From: Allomeiothermus silvanus DSM 9946
GTDB lineage: Bacteria; Deinococcota; Deinococci; Deinococcales; Thermaceae
NCBI RefSeq assembly: GCF_000092125.1
Contig: NC_014212.1
Location: forward strand, 2,004,001 to 2,068,000
Reading direction: 5' to 3'
DNA: 64,000 bases
Shown here: positions 47,709 to 59,163 of the stretch, piece by piece
How positions within the stretch are numbered: the stretch's first letter is position 1
Layout: every line of letters begins with the position of its first letter
Made by a program: the position numbers and the translations under genes
Notes under the pieces: generated by a model
Told to the model about the DNA's origin: nothing
Seen by the model: only the letters and a program-made list of their open reading frames with translations
Database searches by the model: none

Positions 47709-47792
47709 ACAGGGTAAAGCCAGCCAAGACCATCGCGGTAGAATCCACTCGGCTTTCATCACCCCATAACGGAAGGGCGCAAGGCATGCTCT

Positions 47793-50700
47793 ATGAAGAT
47801 CGACCGTCTCATTCTGCAAGGGTTCAAATCGTTTGGCGAACGCACGGTGCTTGAGTTTGGCTCCGGGGTGACGGGGATCGTAGGTCCTAATGGTTCGGGC
47901 AAAAGCAACCTCGTCGAAGCGTTGCGCTGGGTAGTGGGAGCGAAGCCCCGGGAGCTACGCGGGGAAGAGGCTCAGGCTTTGTTGTTCCACGGATCGGATG
48001 CTCGAGCGCCAATGCCCTTTGCGGAGGTAGTGCTCGAGCTTTCCCGCGGCTCCGAACGGCTCACCGTAAGCCGCCGCCTAGACCGTGACGGGGAGGCCGA
48101 GGTGCGGCTGGGGCATAAGGTTTCCACCTTGCGGGCGGTGGAACGAGCGCTGGCCGGAGCTGGGCTGGGGCGGGGCGGCTACGCAGTGATTGGGCAGGGC
48201 GAGATCGGTAGCATCCTGCAAGCCGGCCCGGAGGTGCTCCTGGGCTACCTCGAGGAAGCCGCTGGACTCAAGGCGGTAGCCTTGGCCGCCAACAACACGC
48301 GCGAACGGCTTGCAGCAGCGGCGCAGGAAATGCAGGCCCTCGAGGCCGAGCACGCCCGCATGCAGGGGGCCCTGCGGGAAAAATCGGCTCAGGCCGAGGC
48401 CGCCCGCCAAGCCCGAGCCCTAAGCACGCAAATCCTCCGGCTGCGGCACGCGCTGATCCGGGTCAGGGCTGAGGAGGCCCTCGCTGAAGCCCGTAAGGCC
48501 GAGGAACGGATCACCGCGCTCGAGGCCGAGCGGCAGGAACTCTCGGAACGCCTGGCGCAGATACAGATCCAGAAAACCCAAGCCCAAACCGCCCTCGAGA
48601 CCCTCCAGACAGCCCACGCTGAGGCCTTGCGTCAAGCCGAGGCGCTGGTCGGGCGGCGTCGGCTGCTGCAACAGGAGCGGCAACACCACGCCGATCTGGC
48701 CCGAAGGTTAGAGCGCGAACACAGCCTGCTAGAAAGCGAACACTCCCGCCTGGCCGCCCTACAGCCCCCGAAGCCGCCCCAGATTCCGGAAGAGCAGGTA
48801 GAAAAGCGCTTGGCGGAAGCCAGCCGGCTGCAACACATCGAAATCGAACTGCATGAGGCCCAGTCTGCCCTGCGTGCGGCTCAGGCCCGCTACGAGGCCT
48901 ATCTCAAAGCCCAAGCCACCTACGAGGCTCAGCGGACTGCCTTCCTCCAGGCCCAGCGCGAGCGCGAACGGCTCGAGGCGGAGCAGGCGCAGCTTTCCCA
49001 ACGCCTAGCCGAAGCGACCCAGCACCGCCAGCAGGCCGAGATCGCCGAGAAAGCCCTGCGCGCCGAATTGAACCAGCGGGTGGAGCAGGAGAGCAAACTA
49101 TCCGCCGAAGCCCGCGCGCTACGGGCAGAGGTAGAGCGGCTGGAGGCCTTTTTGCAATCTGGGGCCGACCTCACCGAGGGGCCCCGCCGGGTCAAAGAGG
49201 CCAGGCTCGAGGGCATCATCGGCGTGGTCGCGGACCTGCTCGACGTTCCCGAGGGGCTGGAACTCGCGGTCGAGGTGGCCCTGGCCGCTCGGCTCCAGTG
49301 GGTGCTCACCGAGGACGACCGCTCGGCCCAAGCAGCCATCAAGCTGCTCAAGCAAAAGGGTGGACGGGCCACCTTCTTGCCCCTGACCCTCCTGCGGCCC
49401 GCCGCCAGGCCCCGCCGCGACTGGAGCCAGGAAAAGGGGGTTCGCGGCCTGGCGCGGGAGCTGGTGGAGGTGCGCGGCTACCCGCAGGTAGGGGCCACCC
49501 TGTTTGGCGAAACGCTGGTGCTAGAGTCGCTAGAGGCGGCCCTTTCCCTGGCCAAGCGTTACCCCGACGCGCCGCGCATGGTCACCCGGGAGGGCGAGCT
49601 CCTTGAGCCCAGCGGGGCCCTCACCGGCGGAAAGCTGCCCAAAGGCGGGCAGATGCTGGCCCTGCGGCGCCGGGTGCGGGAGGCAGCCGCCCAAGCCGAA
49701 GGGCTGGAGGGCGAGATACTCCGGCTTGCACAACAGGCCCAGCGCCTGCGCGAGGAGCTGGCTAAACTCGACCTCCCAGCGCTCCGCCAACAGGAGCAGA
49801 CCCTGCAGGCCGAGCTGCGCTCGCTTGGGGCCAACCTCGGGCGGCTACCTAAGGTCTCGGCCCCCCAAGCCCCCGAGCCGGTGGAACCCCCCGAACCCAG
49901 CGGGCTCGAGGCCCTCTTCCGCGAGCGCGAGAGGCTCCGTCAGGATTTGCAGGAGGCCCGCGAACTCCAGATGGCCTGGCGGCGCTACCGCGAGGACCTA
50001 GCCCGCTACCAGGAGGCCCAAACCCGCCTTGCCGAGCTTATCCAGCGGAAACATGCCCTGCAAAACGAACGGCAGGGAATCGAGGCCCGCCTAAGAGAAA
50101 TCACCCTCCAGGAAACCGACCTGGCCGCCCAGGAAGCCGAGCTAGGGCTTGCCGCCCTCGAGGCCGACCTCCGCGAAGCCCGCCAGGCTACCCGAGCCTT
50201 AGCCGACGAGGAATCCCGGCTGCTCTCGCGTACTAACGCGGTGCTGGCCGAACTTGAGCAGTCCCGCATTACCCGGGCTCGCCGCGAAGCCACCCTGGAA
50301 GCTCTCCAGACCGAGCAATCCGAGCTTCCGCCGGTAGAGGGAGAACTCCCCCAGGGCAGCCACCGTACCCTAACCCGCCAGTTGGCCGAAGCCGAGGCCG
50401 CTCTCCAGGCCCTAGGTGCAGTCAACCACCTAGCCGAAGCCGAGCATCACTCCCTTGCCGAGCAGGCTGAAACGCTCCAGGCTGCTTTGCGCGAGGCCGA
50501 GGAAGTGATGAGCAAGCTCGAGGCCGAGCTCGAGGCGGTCGAGCGCGAGTACCAGGGGAAGCTCACGGTAGCCTACGGGCGCTTCCGACACAAGTTCGCT
50601 GAGTACGCCGAGGCTTTGTTGGGTGCGGAGGCTCGGTTGGAGATGCTTCCTTCGCCGCCATCCAGCGGGCTGCCCCATCACCGCGGATTGCACCTGGTGC

Positions 50701-51035
50701 TGCGCCCTGCGGGGAAGCGGACCGTGGACCTCAATCTGCTCTCTATGGGTGAGCGTACCATGGGGGCCTTGGCTTTCCTCTTTGCCTTATCGGAAGCCTC
50801 GGAAGAGGGGAGAGGGTTACCGGTAGCTGTACTTGACGAGGTAGACGCCCCCCTCGACGAAGCCAACATCTTAAGGTTTGCCGGTTTTCTGCGGCGCTTT
50901 TCCCAGGAGACCCAGTTCATCCTCATCACCCACCAGAAACGCACCATGGAGGCCTGCGACGCACTGTACGGAGTGACCAGCGAGCAGGGCTTGAGCCGGG
51001 TGTATAGCATCCAGCGGGATGAGGCCCTAGCTTGA
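47793..51035 (+). CDS. smc: Chromosome segregation ATPase SMC
   Basis: 1080 residues, somewhat shorter than the typical 1150-1190. Walker A GPNGSGKSNLVEALRWVVG near residue 32, two long coiled coils rich in Ala/Glu/Arg/Gln (about 160-450 and 620-930), a hinge between (about 455-600, with EGIIGVVADLLDVP and TREGELLEPSGALTGG), and C-terminal ATPase parts with Walker B LPVAVLDEVDAPLDEANI. The ABC signature reads LLSMGERTMGAL where most SMCs have LSGGE. It organises and segregates the chromosome. Confidence 0.95.
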   Translation: MKIDRLILQGFKSFGERTVLEFGSGVTGIVGPNGSGKSNLVEALRWVVGAKPRELRGEEAQALLFHGSDARAPMPFAEVVLELSRGSERLTVSRRLDRDGEAEVRLGHKVSTLRAVERALAGAGLGRGGYAVIGQGEIGSILQAGPEVLLGYLEEAAGLKAVALAANNTRERLAAAAQEMQALEAEHARMQGALREKSAQAEAARQARALSTQILRLRHALIRVRAEEALAEARKAEERITALEAERQELSERLAQIQIQKTQAQTALETLQTAHAEALRQAEALVGRRRLLQQERQHHADLARRLEREHSLLESEHSRLAALQPPKPPQIPEEQVEKRLAEASRLQHIEIELHEAQSALRAAQARYEAYLKAQATYEAQRTAFLQAQRERERLEAEQAQLSQRLAEATQHRQQAEIAEKALRAELNQRVEQESKLSAEARALRAEVERLEAFLQSGADLTEGPRRVKEARLEGIIGVVADLLDVPEGLELAVEVALAARLQWVLTEDDRSAQAAIKLLKQKGGRATFLPLTLLRPAARPRRDWSQEKGVRGLARELVEVRGYPQVGATLFGETLVLESLEAALSLAKRYPDAPRMVTREGELLEPSGALTGGKLPKGGQMLALRRRVREAAAQAEGLEGEILRLAQQAQRLREELAKLDLPALRQQEQTLQAELRSLGANLGRLPKVSAPQAPEPVEPPEPSGLEALFRERERLRQDLQEARELQMAWRRYREDLARYQEAQTRLAELIQRKHALQNERQGIEARLREITLQETDLAAQEAELGLAALEADLREARQATRALADEESRLLSRTNAVLAELEQSRITRARREATLEALQTEQSELPPVEGELPQGSHRTLTRQLAEAEAALQALGAVNHLAEAEHHSLAEQAETLQAALREAEEVMSKLEAELEAVEREYQGKLTVAYGRFRHKFAEYAEALLGAEARLEMLPSPPSSGLPHHRGLHLVLRPAGKRTVDLNLLSMGERTMGALAFLFALSEASEEGRGLPVAVLDEVDAPLDEANILRFAGFLRRFSQETQFILITHQKRTMEACDALYGVTSEQGLSRVYSIQRDEALA

Positions 51036-51074
51036 TAAGTCCCCCACCCCTCGCCATCCCGCTTCGTGGTGAAA

Positions 51075-51104
51075 GCTGCTTTGCCCGTTAGGCAAACATG
51101 TCTT
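51075..51104 (+). repeat. Hairpin repeat-like sequence, diverged copy
   Basis: GCTGCTTTGCCCGTTAGGCA then AACATGTCTTG. A TTTGCC/GGCAAA stem follows GCTGC, as in family 1, but the sequence has drifted. Confidence 0.45.
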
Positions 51105-51110
51105 GTAGCG

Positions 51111-51137
51111 TCTCGCTCGGCGAAACTACACCTCGAG
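51111..51137 (+). repeat. Hairpin repeat, family 2, copy 1
   Basis: TCTCGCTCGGCGAAACTACA then CCTCGAG. The core TCGCTCGGCGAAACTAC recurs on the minus strand at 61230-61256. It overlaps the 3' end of the recombinase gene. Confidence 0.6.
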
Positions 51138-52187
51138 CTTATCCACCACCTCAAACAGCCCCTGCAAATCCATCTTGGCGTAGATGGCGCTGGTGTTGAT
51201 GTTGCTATGGCCTAAGAGCCGGGCGGTGGCGTGGAGGTCTCGAGACACCTGATAAAACCTCGTCCCGGCGGTGTGGCGCAGCAGGTGGGCCCCCGAGTAG
51301 CGGGCCGGGAAGCCCAGGGTGCGGTAATGCCGGTTCAGGATCTCCCGCAAGCCCCGTACCGTCATGCCCCGCCCGTCCGCCTTGCGCCCGCCTAGGTTGA
51401 CCAGGACCCGCCCTTCGCCCGCCGCGGCGTGGGCCAATCGGATCCTGAGCCAGTCCTGGAGTTCTGCCACCAGTGATTTGCTCAAGGGCACGCTGCGGGA
51501 TTTGCTGCCTTTGCCGCGCTTGACCTCGAGCAGCCGCTCGGCCAGGTGAATATCCTGCACCTGCAAGTGCACTACTTCACTTATACGCAGCCCAGCTTCG
51601 GCCATCAATCGCACGGCGATGCGGTCGCGGCGGTGGTGGGGTTCCCCGGTCTCGAGGTGGGCCAGCAGATGCCGGTACAGCGAGACCGGCAACGCCGGGC
51701 GGCGCTCGTAGGCCGGGGTGGGGTCGCGCGGGGCCCTAACGCCCATAGGGAGGGTCGCGGCGTCAGCCCACTCGAGCGCTTTGTACAGCGCCCGTACCCC
51801 AGCGAGGTAGGTGGCGATGCTGCTGGGCTTGAGTGAAGGGCCATTGGCCCCCGGCTGGCGCCGGTACTCAAGCACGCGTCCGACCAGGTGGCTGCCCTCG
51901 GTCTGGAGGTCGGCGATGTACCGATCCAGGTCGTCGGCGGTAGCCTTTAGGATCTGCACCTGGGGCGCAGGGGCATCTGGGGGCCAAGCCCAGGCCAGGA
52001 AGTCGCGTACCCCCAGGCGGTAGGTCTCGAGCGTCTTGGGGCTCAAGCTGGCCCGTTTGCGCCCTTTGAGGATTAAATAGGCCTCGAGCAGTTCGAGCAG
52101 CGCCGCTTCATCGCGCTCCTGAGCGGCCCGAATGGCCGCGATGCGGCGCTTGCTGGGGTTTTGCCAGTTGGCGAGTGGGACCAGCAT
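51126..52187 (-). CDS. Tyrosine recombinase (XerC/XerD-like)
   Basis: 353 residues. An N-terminal SAM-like core-binding domain (about 30-160) precedes a catalytic domain with AEAGLRISEVVHL (Arg I), KRGKGSKSRSVPL (Lys), GAHLLRHTAGTRF (His-x-x-Arg), LLGHSNINTSAIYAKMD (His/Tyr nucleophile). It is longer than Xer proteins of about 300 residues. LEYRRQPGANGPSL in the linker is encoded by a copy of the 39-bp repeat found at 61308. TATACT (52194-52199) stands 6 bases before the ATG, and a 28-bp dif-like palindrome is immediately upstream. Confidence 0.9.
   Translation of the reverse strand: MLVPLANWQNPSKRRIAAIRAAQERDEAALLELLEAYLILKGRKRASLSPKTLETYRLGVRDFLAWAWPPDAPAPQVQILKATADDLDRYIADLQTEGSHLVGRVLEYRRQPGANGPSLKPSSIATYLAGVRALYKALEWADAATLPMGVRAPRDPTPAYERRPALPVSLYRHLLAHLETGEPHHRRDRIAVRLMAEAGLRISEVVHLQVQDIHLAERLLEVKRGKGSKSRSVPLSKSLVAELQDWLRIRLAHAAAGEGRVLVNLGGRKADGRGMTVRGLREILNRHYRTLGFPARYSGAHLLRHTAGTRFYQVSRDLHATARLLGHSNINTSAIYAKMDLQGLFEVVDKLEV
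51833..51871 (-). repeat. Single 39-bp repeat unit inside the recombinase gene
   Basis: Matches the tandem unit at 61308-61541 in 37 of 39 positions. The two stems GGGCC/GGCCC and CCGGC/GCCGG are unchanged; both differences fall in loops, and one turns a TAG of the tandem unit into CAG in the recombinase frame. 39 bases equal 13 codons, so the frame is kept. Confidence 0.9.
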
Positions 52188-52193
52188 GGGGTG

Positions 52194-52199
52194 AGTATA
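52194..52199 (-). promoter_or_regulatory. -10 box of the recombinase gene
   Basis: TATACT on the minus strand followed by 6 bases and the ATG. The palindrome at 52202-52233 lies directly upstream, where the -35 region would be. Confidence 0.6.
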
Positions 52200-52201
52200 T
52201 C

Positions 52202-52233
52202 AAATTTCCCCTAAGATGTCTTAGGGGAAATTT
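52202..52233. promoter_or_regulatory. Perfect 15-bp inverted repeat; dif-like site or operator
   Basis: Two 15-bp arms separated by TG. Read as a Xer site, ATTTCCCCTAA and TTAGGGGAAAT are 11-bp arms around the 6-bp centre GATGTC; the inner TAA/TTA and outer AAAT agree with the general dif pattern. It may alternatively be an operator for the recombinase promoter. Confidence 0.6.
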
Positions 52234-52261
52234 TCGCTATTTTAGCTTGGTGCAAATGCCA

Positions 52262-52289
52262 TTGAATTTGTAAACGAGGCGTTTATACT
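52262..52289 (+). promoter_or_regulatory. Promoter of the 115-residue gene
   Basis: TTGAAT (52262-52267), 16 bases, TATACT (52284-52289), and ATG 52297 after 7 bases. A leaderless start is likely. Confidence 0.65.
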
Positions 52290-52296
52290 TTTCTTC

Positions 52297-52644
52297 ATGA
52301 ATGCATCCATTGCACTGATGGGGCTGCTGCTGCTGGGGTTGCTGGGGTTAGTGCTATATGCCCCCAAGGTGGGCGAGCATAAGCGGGATGCAAAGGTGCG
52401 GGCCCTGGCCAAGATGTCGCGCCACGCTCGCCGCCACAACACGGTGGTGCGCTACCACAACGGGGTTCCTTTCGTGGTCACGCACCAGCGGCGGGGGCTG
52501 GTGTATATGCTCGAGGGTCGCAACGTGAGCCGTGAACGCCTGGTGCGGGCCTTGGGGCACGGCGGCGAGGCGGTGGTGAGCAAGGTCGAGCAAGAAGAAG
52601 CCATGACGGCCCCCAACCCTACCCATCTGACCATGCTGGGCTAA
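52297..52644 (+). CDS. Small membrane-anchored protein, unknown
   Basis: 115 residues. One N-terminal membrane helix (about residues 4-22) is followed by a basic cytoplasmic-type domain rich in Arg/His (MSRHARRHNTVVRYHNGVPF) and a short acidic end. I recognise no family. It has its own promoter and its own terminator, so it is a single-gene unit and likely expressed. Confidence 0.75.
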   Translation: MNASIALMGLLLLGLLGLVLYAPKVGEHKRDAKVRALAKMSRHARRHNTVVRYHNGVPFVVTHQRRGLVYMLEGRNVSRERLVRALGHGGEAVVSKVEQEEAMTAPNPTHLTMLG

Positions 52645-52663
52645 GCGGGTTTTGGGTCATTTT

Positions 52664-52691
52664 CCCCGCCAGCCTAGTGGCGGGGTTTTTT
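52664..52691 (+). terminator. Intrinsic terminator
   Basis: CCCCGCC and GGCGGGG pair around an 8-base loop and are followed by six T. Confidence 0.85.
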
Positions 52692-52747
52692 ACGCGATGG
52701 ATGCTTGACGCAGTCCCTGCGAAGCAGAGGTGTAAAGTGAGGATCGC

Positions 52748-54040
52748 ATGCTGAAGTCCGTCCCCGGAACCAACGATATCTTTTCCCAAAGCAAGGAATA
52801 CGCCTTTCGCGAGCCGGTGTTTCGCTACATCGTCGAGACGGCCCAAAAGGTGCTGGCCTCGAGCGGCGCCCAGCCCATCCACACCCCCATCTTCGAGTAT
52901 GCCGAGGTCTTCCAAAAGGGCGTGGGCCTGACCTCAGACATCGTGGTCAAGAAAGAGATGTACGTTTTCGAGGACCGCGGCGAGCGTCTGCTGGCGTTGC
53001 GCCCCGAGCCCACCGCCTCCATTGTGCGGGCCTACAACGAGCACGGGATGAAGGTCTGGCCCCAGCCGGTGCGGCTTTTCACCTGGGGTCCGATCTTCCG
53101 CGCGGAGCGCCACCAAAAAGGCCGCTACAAGCAGTTTCATCAGGTGGACTACGAGGCCATCGGTTCGGCGGATCCCCTGGTAGACGCTGAGAGCATCGCC
53201 TTGATGGTCAAGATCTACCGGGAACTGGGGTTGCAGGGCCTCGAGGTCAAACTAGGCTCGGTGGGCGACCCAGAAGACCGCTTGCGCTATAACGCCTACC
53301 TGCGCGAGCTTTTCCGTCCGCACGTAAAGCGGCTGAGCCAGGACTCCCAAGCGCGGCTCGAGAGTAACCCCATGCGCATCCTCGACTCCAAGGACCCGGG
53401 TGACCAGGCTTTGTTGGGGGAACTGCAGGTCAAACCCATGCTCGAGTTTTTGGGATCGGAGTCCTCGGCTTTTCACCAGGCGGTGCAGCGGTATCTCGAG
53501 AGGCTCGGGATCCCCTTTCACGTGGACCCCAGCATCGTGCGGGGGCTTGACTACTATGTGCGTACCGCCTGGGAGGTACACCACCGACAGATCGGGGCCA
53601 AGTCGGCCCTGGGCGGAGGCGGGCGCTACGACGGACTTTCGGAGATGCTGGGGGGGCCCCGGGTTCCGGGGGTGGGCTTTGGTATCGGGATCGAGCGGGT
53701 AGCGATCGCACTCGAGGAGGAAGGGATATCCATTCCCCCAGACCCCTCCCCTGACCTCTACTTGGCCCCGCTGGACGAGGCCGCCAAGGGCGAGGCGCTC
53801 TCCCTGGCCGAACGGCTGCGCCCGAAATTCCGGGTGGAGATCGGCTATAGCGTCAAGAAGGTGGGAAAAGCGCTCGAGGAGGCCCTCAAACGCGGAGCCC
53901 GCTACGTCGGTTTCTTAGGCGAAGCCGAGCGACAAAAGGGCGTGGTGGCGCTCAAACACCTCGCCTCGGGCGAGCAGCGCGAGGTGCGCTGGGAAGCGCT
54001 CGAGGAGGCCTTAGGCCCGGTGTCCGGGGTACAGCGCTGA
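52748..54040 (+). CDS. hisS: Histidyl-tRNA synthetase
   Basis: 430 residues, class IIa synthetase. Motif 1 region PIFEYAEVFQKGVG, motif 2 PVRLFTWGPIFRAERHQKGR, the histidine-specific IVRGLDYYVRTAWEV and ALGGGGRYDGLSEMLGG, and motif 3 GVGFGIGIERVAIAL are all visible; a C-terminal anticodon domain follows. AGTGAGGATCGC precedes the ATG. Confidence 0.95.
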   Translation: MLKSVPGTNDIFSQSKEYAFREPVFRYIVETAQKVLASSGAQPIHTPIFEYAEVFQKGVGLTSDIVVKKEMYVFEDRGERLLALRPEPTASIVRAYNEHGMKVWPQPVRLFTWGPIFRAERHQKGRYKQFHQVDYEAIGSADPLVDAESIALMVKIYRELGLQGLEVKLGSVGDPEDRLRYNAYLRELFRPHVKRLSQDSQARLESNPMRILDSKDPGDQALLGELQVKPMLEFLGSESSAFHQAVQRYLERLGIPFHVDPSIVRGLDYYVRTAWEVHHRQIGAKSALGGGGRYDGLSEMLGGPRVPGVGFGIGIERVAIALEEEGISIPPDPSPDLYLAPLDEAAKGEALSLAERLRPKFRVEIGYSVKKVGKALEEALKRGARYVGFLGEAERQKGVVALKHLASGEQREVRWEALEEALGPVSGVQR

Positions 54041-54063
54041 GAGGCGTTTGGTAGACTCACGCC

Positions 54064-55311
54064 GTGCAGACCCAGCGTATACGCCCCCTCGGCAACCGCC
54101 CCGCGCTCTTGCTCGGGGCAGCGGTGTTGCTGAGTCTGATCCGCTTGGCCGTGGCCCTCGAGCTGCTCCCCGGCTGGACCTATGGGCTCGTGGCGGTGTT
54201 GCTCGCGGGAGCGACGCTCGAGGCAACTGTTAGAGCCTTGCGCACGGCCTTGCTGCCGGGGCTAGGGCTCCTGCTGATAGGCGTAGGCTTGGGGTATAGC
54301 TTTCCTATCGCCGTCCTGCTAGCGCCCATCGGGGTAGGAGCCCTCTATCTGGCCTGGACTCCCTACATGTCCGAGCGCGAGCAGGCCGCCTTCTGGGGCT
54401 GGTTGTTGGTGTGGCCTTCGGTGGGGCTGCTTTTGGTCTGGCAAATCGTACCCAGTCTCTATGCCCTGTGGCTGTCGTTGTTGGATCGGTTCAACTTCAT
54501 CGGCCAGAGCAAGTTTGCCGGACTCCTTAACTACGAGATCTTGCTGACCCGCGATCCCTTGTTCTGGAAGGCCATGGGCAACACGGTGTGGTTCGTGGTT
54601 TTCACCGTTCCGATAGGGATTCTATTAGCGACCTTGGTGGCCATCTTGCTCAACGAGAAGGTGCGCTGGCAGGGGGTCTTCCGCACGCTGTACTTCCTGC
54701 CTTACATCACCGCACTCACCGCCGCCGCAGCGGTGTGGGACTGGATTTACAACCCCCAGTTCGGATTCCTCAACTGGCTGCTGGGCACGCCGGGCCTGGA
54801 CTGGCTTTCCACGCCACAGGGGATCTTCGCGCTGGCCTTGGCCCCCTTGGGCATCAAGCTGCAAGGCTTCTGGGCGGGTCCCAGCGTGGCCTTTGTAGCG
54901 ATCATGGTGATGAGCCTGTGGCACCTGCTGGGGTACCAGGTGGTGGTGATTCTGGCCGGGTTACAGAACATCCCTAAGGAGTACTACGAAGCCGCCCAGC
55001 TCGACGGGGCCAGCTGGTGGCAGCAGCAGCGCTACATCACCTGGCCGCTGCTCTCCCCTACCACCTTTTTCCTCGCTACCTTGGGTTTGATCGGCGCTTT
55101 CCAAGTCTTTACCCAAGTGCTCATCATGACGCCCACTGGAGGGGTCTTGCAGGACACCCTGACCATCGCTTTGTACCTGTATAACAAAGGATTTCGTGAC
55201 TCGGATTTCTCCTACGCCAGCGCCATCGCGGTGGTGGTGTTTGCGGTTATATTGGTCCTGACGGTAGTGCAGCAGCGCGTGCTCGAGCGGCGGGTGACGT
55301 ATGAAGCTTGA
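54064..55311 (+). CDS. ABC sugar transporter permease (MalF-like)
   Basis: 415 residues with about eight membrane spans: two to three extra N-terminal helices, then the usual binding-protein-dependent permease core. The EAA loop that contacts the ATPase is EYYEAAQLDGASWWQQQRYI. TAGACT is 6 bases before GTG 54064, so this gene probably opens a leaderless transcript of the transporter operon 23 bases after hisS. It overlaps the next permease by 11 bases. Confidence 0.9.
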   Translation: MQTQRIRPLGNRPALLLGAAVLLSLIRLAVALELLPGWTYGLVAVLLAGATLEATVRALRTALLPGLGLLLIGVGLGYSFPIAVLLAPIGVGALYLAWTPYMSEREQAAFWGWLLVWPSVGLLLVWQIVPSLYALWLSLLDRFNFIGQSKFAGLLNYEILLTRDPLFWKAMGNTVWFVVFTVPIGILLATLVAILLNEKVRWQGVFRTLYFLPYITALTAAAAVWDWIYNPQFGFLNWLLGTPGLDWLSTPQGIFALALAPLGIKLQGFWAGPSVAFVAIMVMSLWHLLGYQVVVILAGLQNIPKEYYEAAQLDGASWWQQQRYITWPLLSPTTFFLATLGLIGAFQVFTQVLIMTPTGGVLQDTLTIALYLYNKGFRDSDFSYASAIAVVVFAVILVLTVVQQRVLERRVTYEA

Positions 55312-56521
55312 ATTCCGCTCTGTCTTGGCTCGCTTTCTGGTCTATGCGGTTTTATCTGTGGGCGCGGTGGCGATGGCCTTTCCCTTTTACTGGATGCTGG
55401 CCACTAGCCTCAAAAGCCCACAGGAAGCCCAACAAACCCAACCCATCTGGATTCCCGAGCGGCTCAAACCGGCCAACTGGATGGCCGCGGCCCGGTTGGG
55501 GGCCCAGGGCGGCAGTGCCCTTTGGGGGGGGTATGAGGCAGGTCGGACGGTCACTTTGCGGATCTACACCGGGGTACAAGGACAAAAACCCCGGGTGAGC
55601 ATCCCCACCGCCCTGGGGGCCTTCTCCGACCCCCGGGCCGAGGGCAGCCTAATACGTATCCGCTACGCCGAGGGTTACTGGGAGATCTCGTTCACCAACG
55701 CCTCGAGCGAGTCCTTCCGGCTGCTGCCGGTGGTAGTGCTGCTTTCTAAAGAATATGTAGGGTATCGGCCTGAGCTGCCTCCCGACGCGGTGCGCTCGAG
55801 CGGCGACGCCTGGCGGCTGGAGTGGGTCAACGTGGCCCCGGGAGCCCTGGGGTACATCTTCCACAACTACCGCGAAGCCTGGAGCGCGGCCCCCTTCGGG
55901 CGGTATTTTTTCAACAGCTTCTTCACCGCAGGAACCCAGGTGCTGGTGGGGCTTCTGCTGGCGGCGATGACCGCTTTTGCCCTGGCGCGTATTGACTTTC
56001 CCGGCAAGGGCGTGGTGTGGCTTTTGATCCTGGCGACTTTGATGATCCCCGGTGAGGTGCTGTTGATCCCTAACTACATCCTGCTCTCGAGGTTGGGGTG
56101 GATCAACACCTACTATGCCCTGATCGTGCCCTGGCTGGCTTCGGTGTTCGGGATATTCCTGTTGCGGCAGTTTTACCTCTCCCTGCCAAATGATCTTTTT
56201 GACGCGGCACGGATCGACGGGGCGAGTTACTGGACCCAGCTAGTGCGCCTCGCTTTGCCGCTATCGGTGCCTGGGCTGGTTACCTATGGCATCTTCACGT
56301 TTTTGGGGGCCTATAACGCCCTGCTGTGGCCCCTGATCGTGACCGATAAACCCGAGATGTACACCATCCAGCGGGGGCTGCAGGTATTCATCGGAGAGGC
56401 GGGGAGCGATTACGGGGCTTTGATGGCTGCTTCTACGTTTTCGATCCTGCCTATCGTCTTGGGGTATTTTTTCGCCCAGAAACAGTTTGTTCAAGGCATA
56501 GCGAGAAGCGGAATCAAGTAG
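55301..56521 (+). CDS. ABC sugar transporter permease (MalG-like)
   Basis: 406 residues, long for the family because a large extracytoplasmic insertion (about residues 50-200) sits between the first membrane span and the core, as in MalG-type subunits of Thermales and Deinococcus. The EAA loop is DLFDAARIDGASYWTQLVRL. It pairs with the preceding permease; the 11-base overlap indicates coupled translation. Confidence 0.9.
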   Translation: MKLEFRSVLARFLVYAVLSVGAVAMAFPFYWMLATSLKSPQEAQQTQPIWIPERLKPANWMAAARLGAQGGSALWGGYEAGRTVTLRIYTGVQGQKPRVSIPTALGAFSDPRAEGSLIRIRYAEGYWEISFTNASSESFRLLPVVVLLSKEYVGYRPELPPDAVRSSGDAWRLEWVNVAPGALGYIFHNYREAWSAAPFGRYFFNSFFTAGTQVLVGLLLAAMTAFALARIDFPGKGVVWLLILATLMIPGEVLLIPNYILLSRLGWINTYYALIVPWLASVFGIFLLRQFYLSLPNDLFDAARIDGASYWTQLVRLALPLSVPGLVTYGIFTFLGAYNALLWPLIVTDKPEMYTIQRGLQVFIGEAGSDYGALMAASTFSILPIVLGYFFAQKQFVQGIARSGIK

Positions 56522-56524
56522 GGT

Positions 56525-56555
56525 TTGACAGGTGTGCCAGGAGGTAGCGTAGACT
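56525..56555 (+). promoter_or_regulatory. Possible promoter of the binding-protein gene
   Basis: TTGACA (56525-56530), 19 bases, TAGACT (56550-56555). It could boost the binding protein over the permeases, a common pattern. The spacing is long. Confidence 0.45.
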
Positions 56556-56621
56556 TGACCGTGCGCTGACAGCGTTGTGGGGATATACAGGTTGTGGCTT
56601 CGCGCCCGAAAGGAGAAATCT

Positions 56622-59095
<2,474 letters not shown>

Positions 59096-59163
59096 ACTTT
59101 TACCGGATGGCCGGGAGGGGGGTACGTGTTGGGTTCTCCCCTCCCACCGGTTTGGGGTGATCT

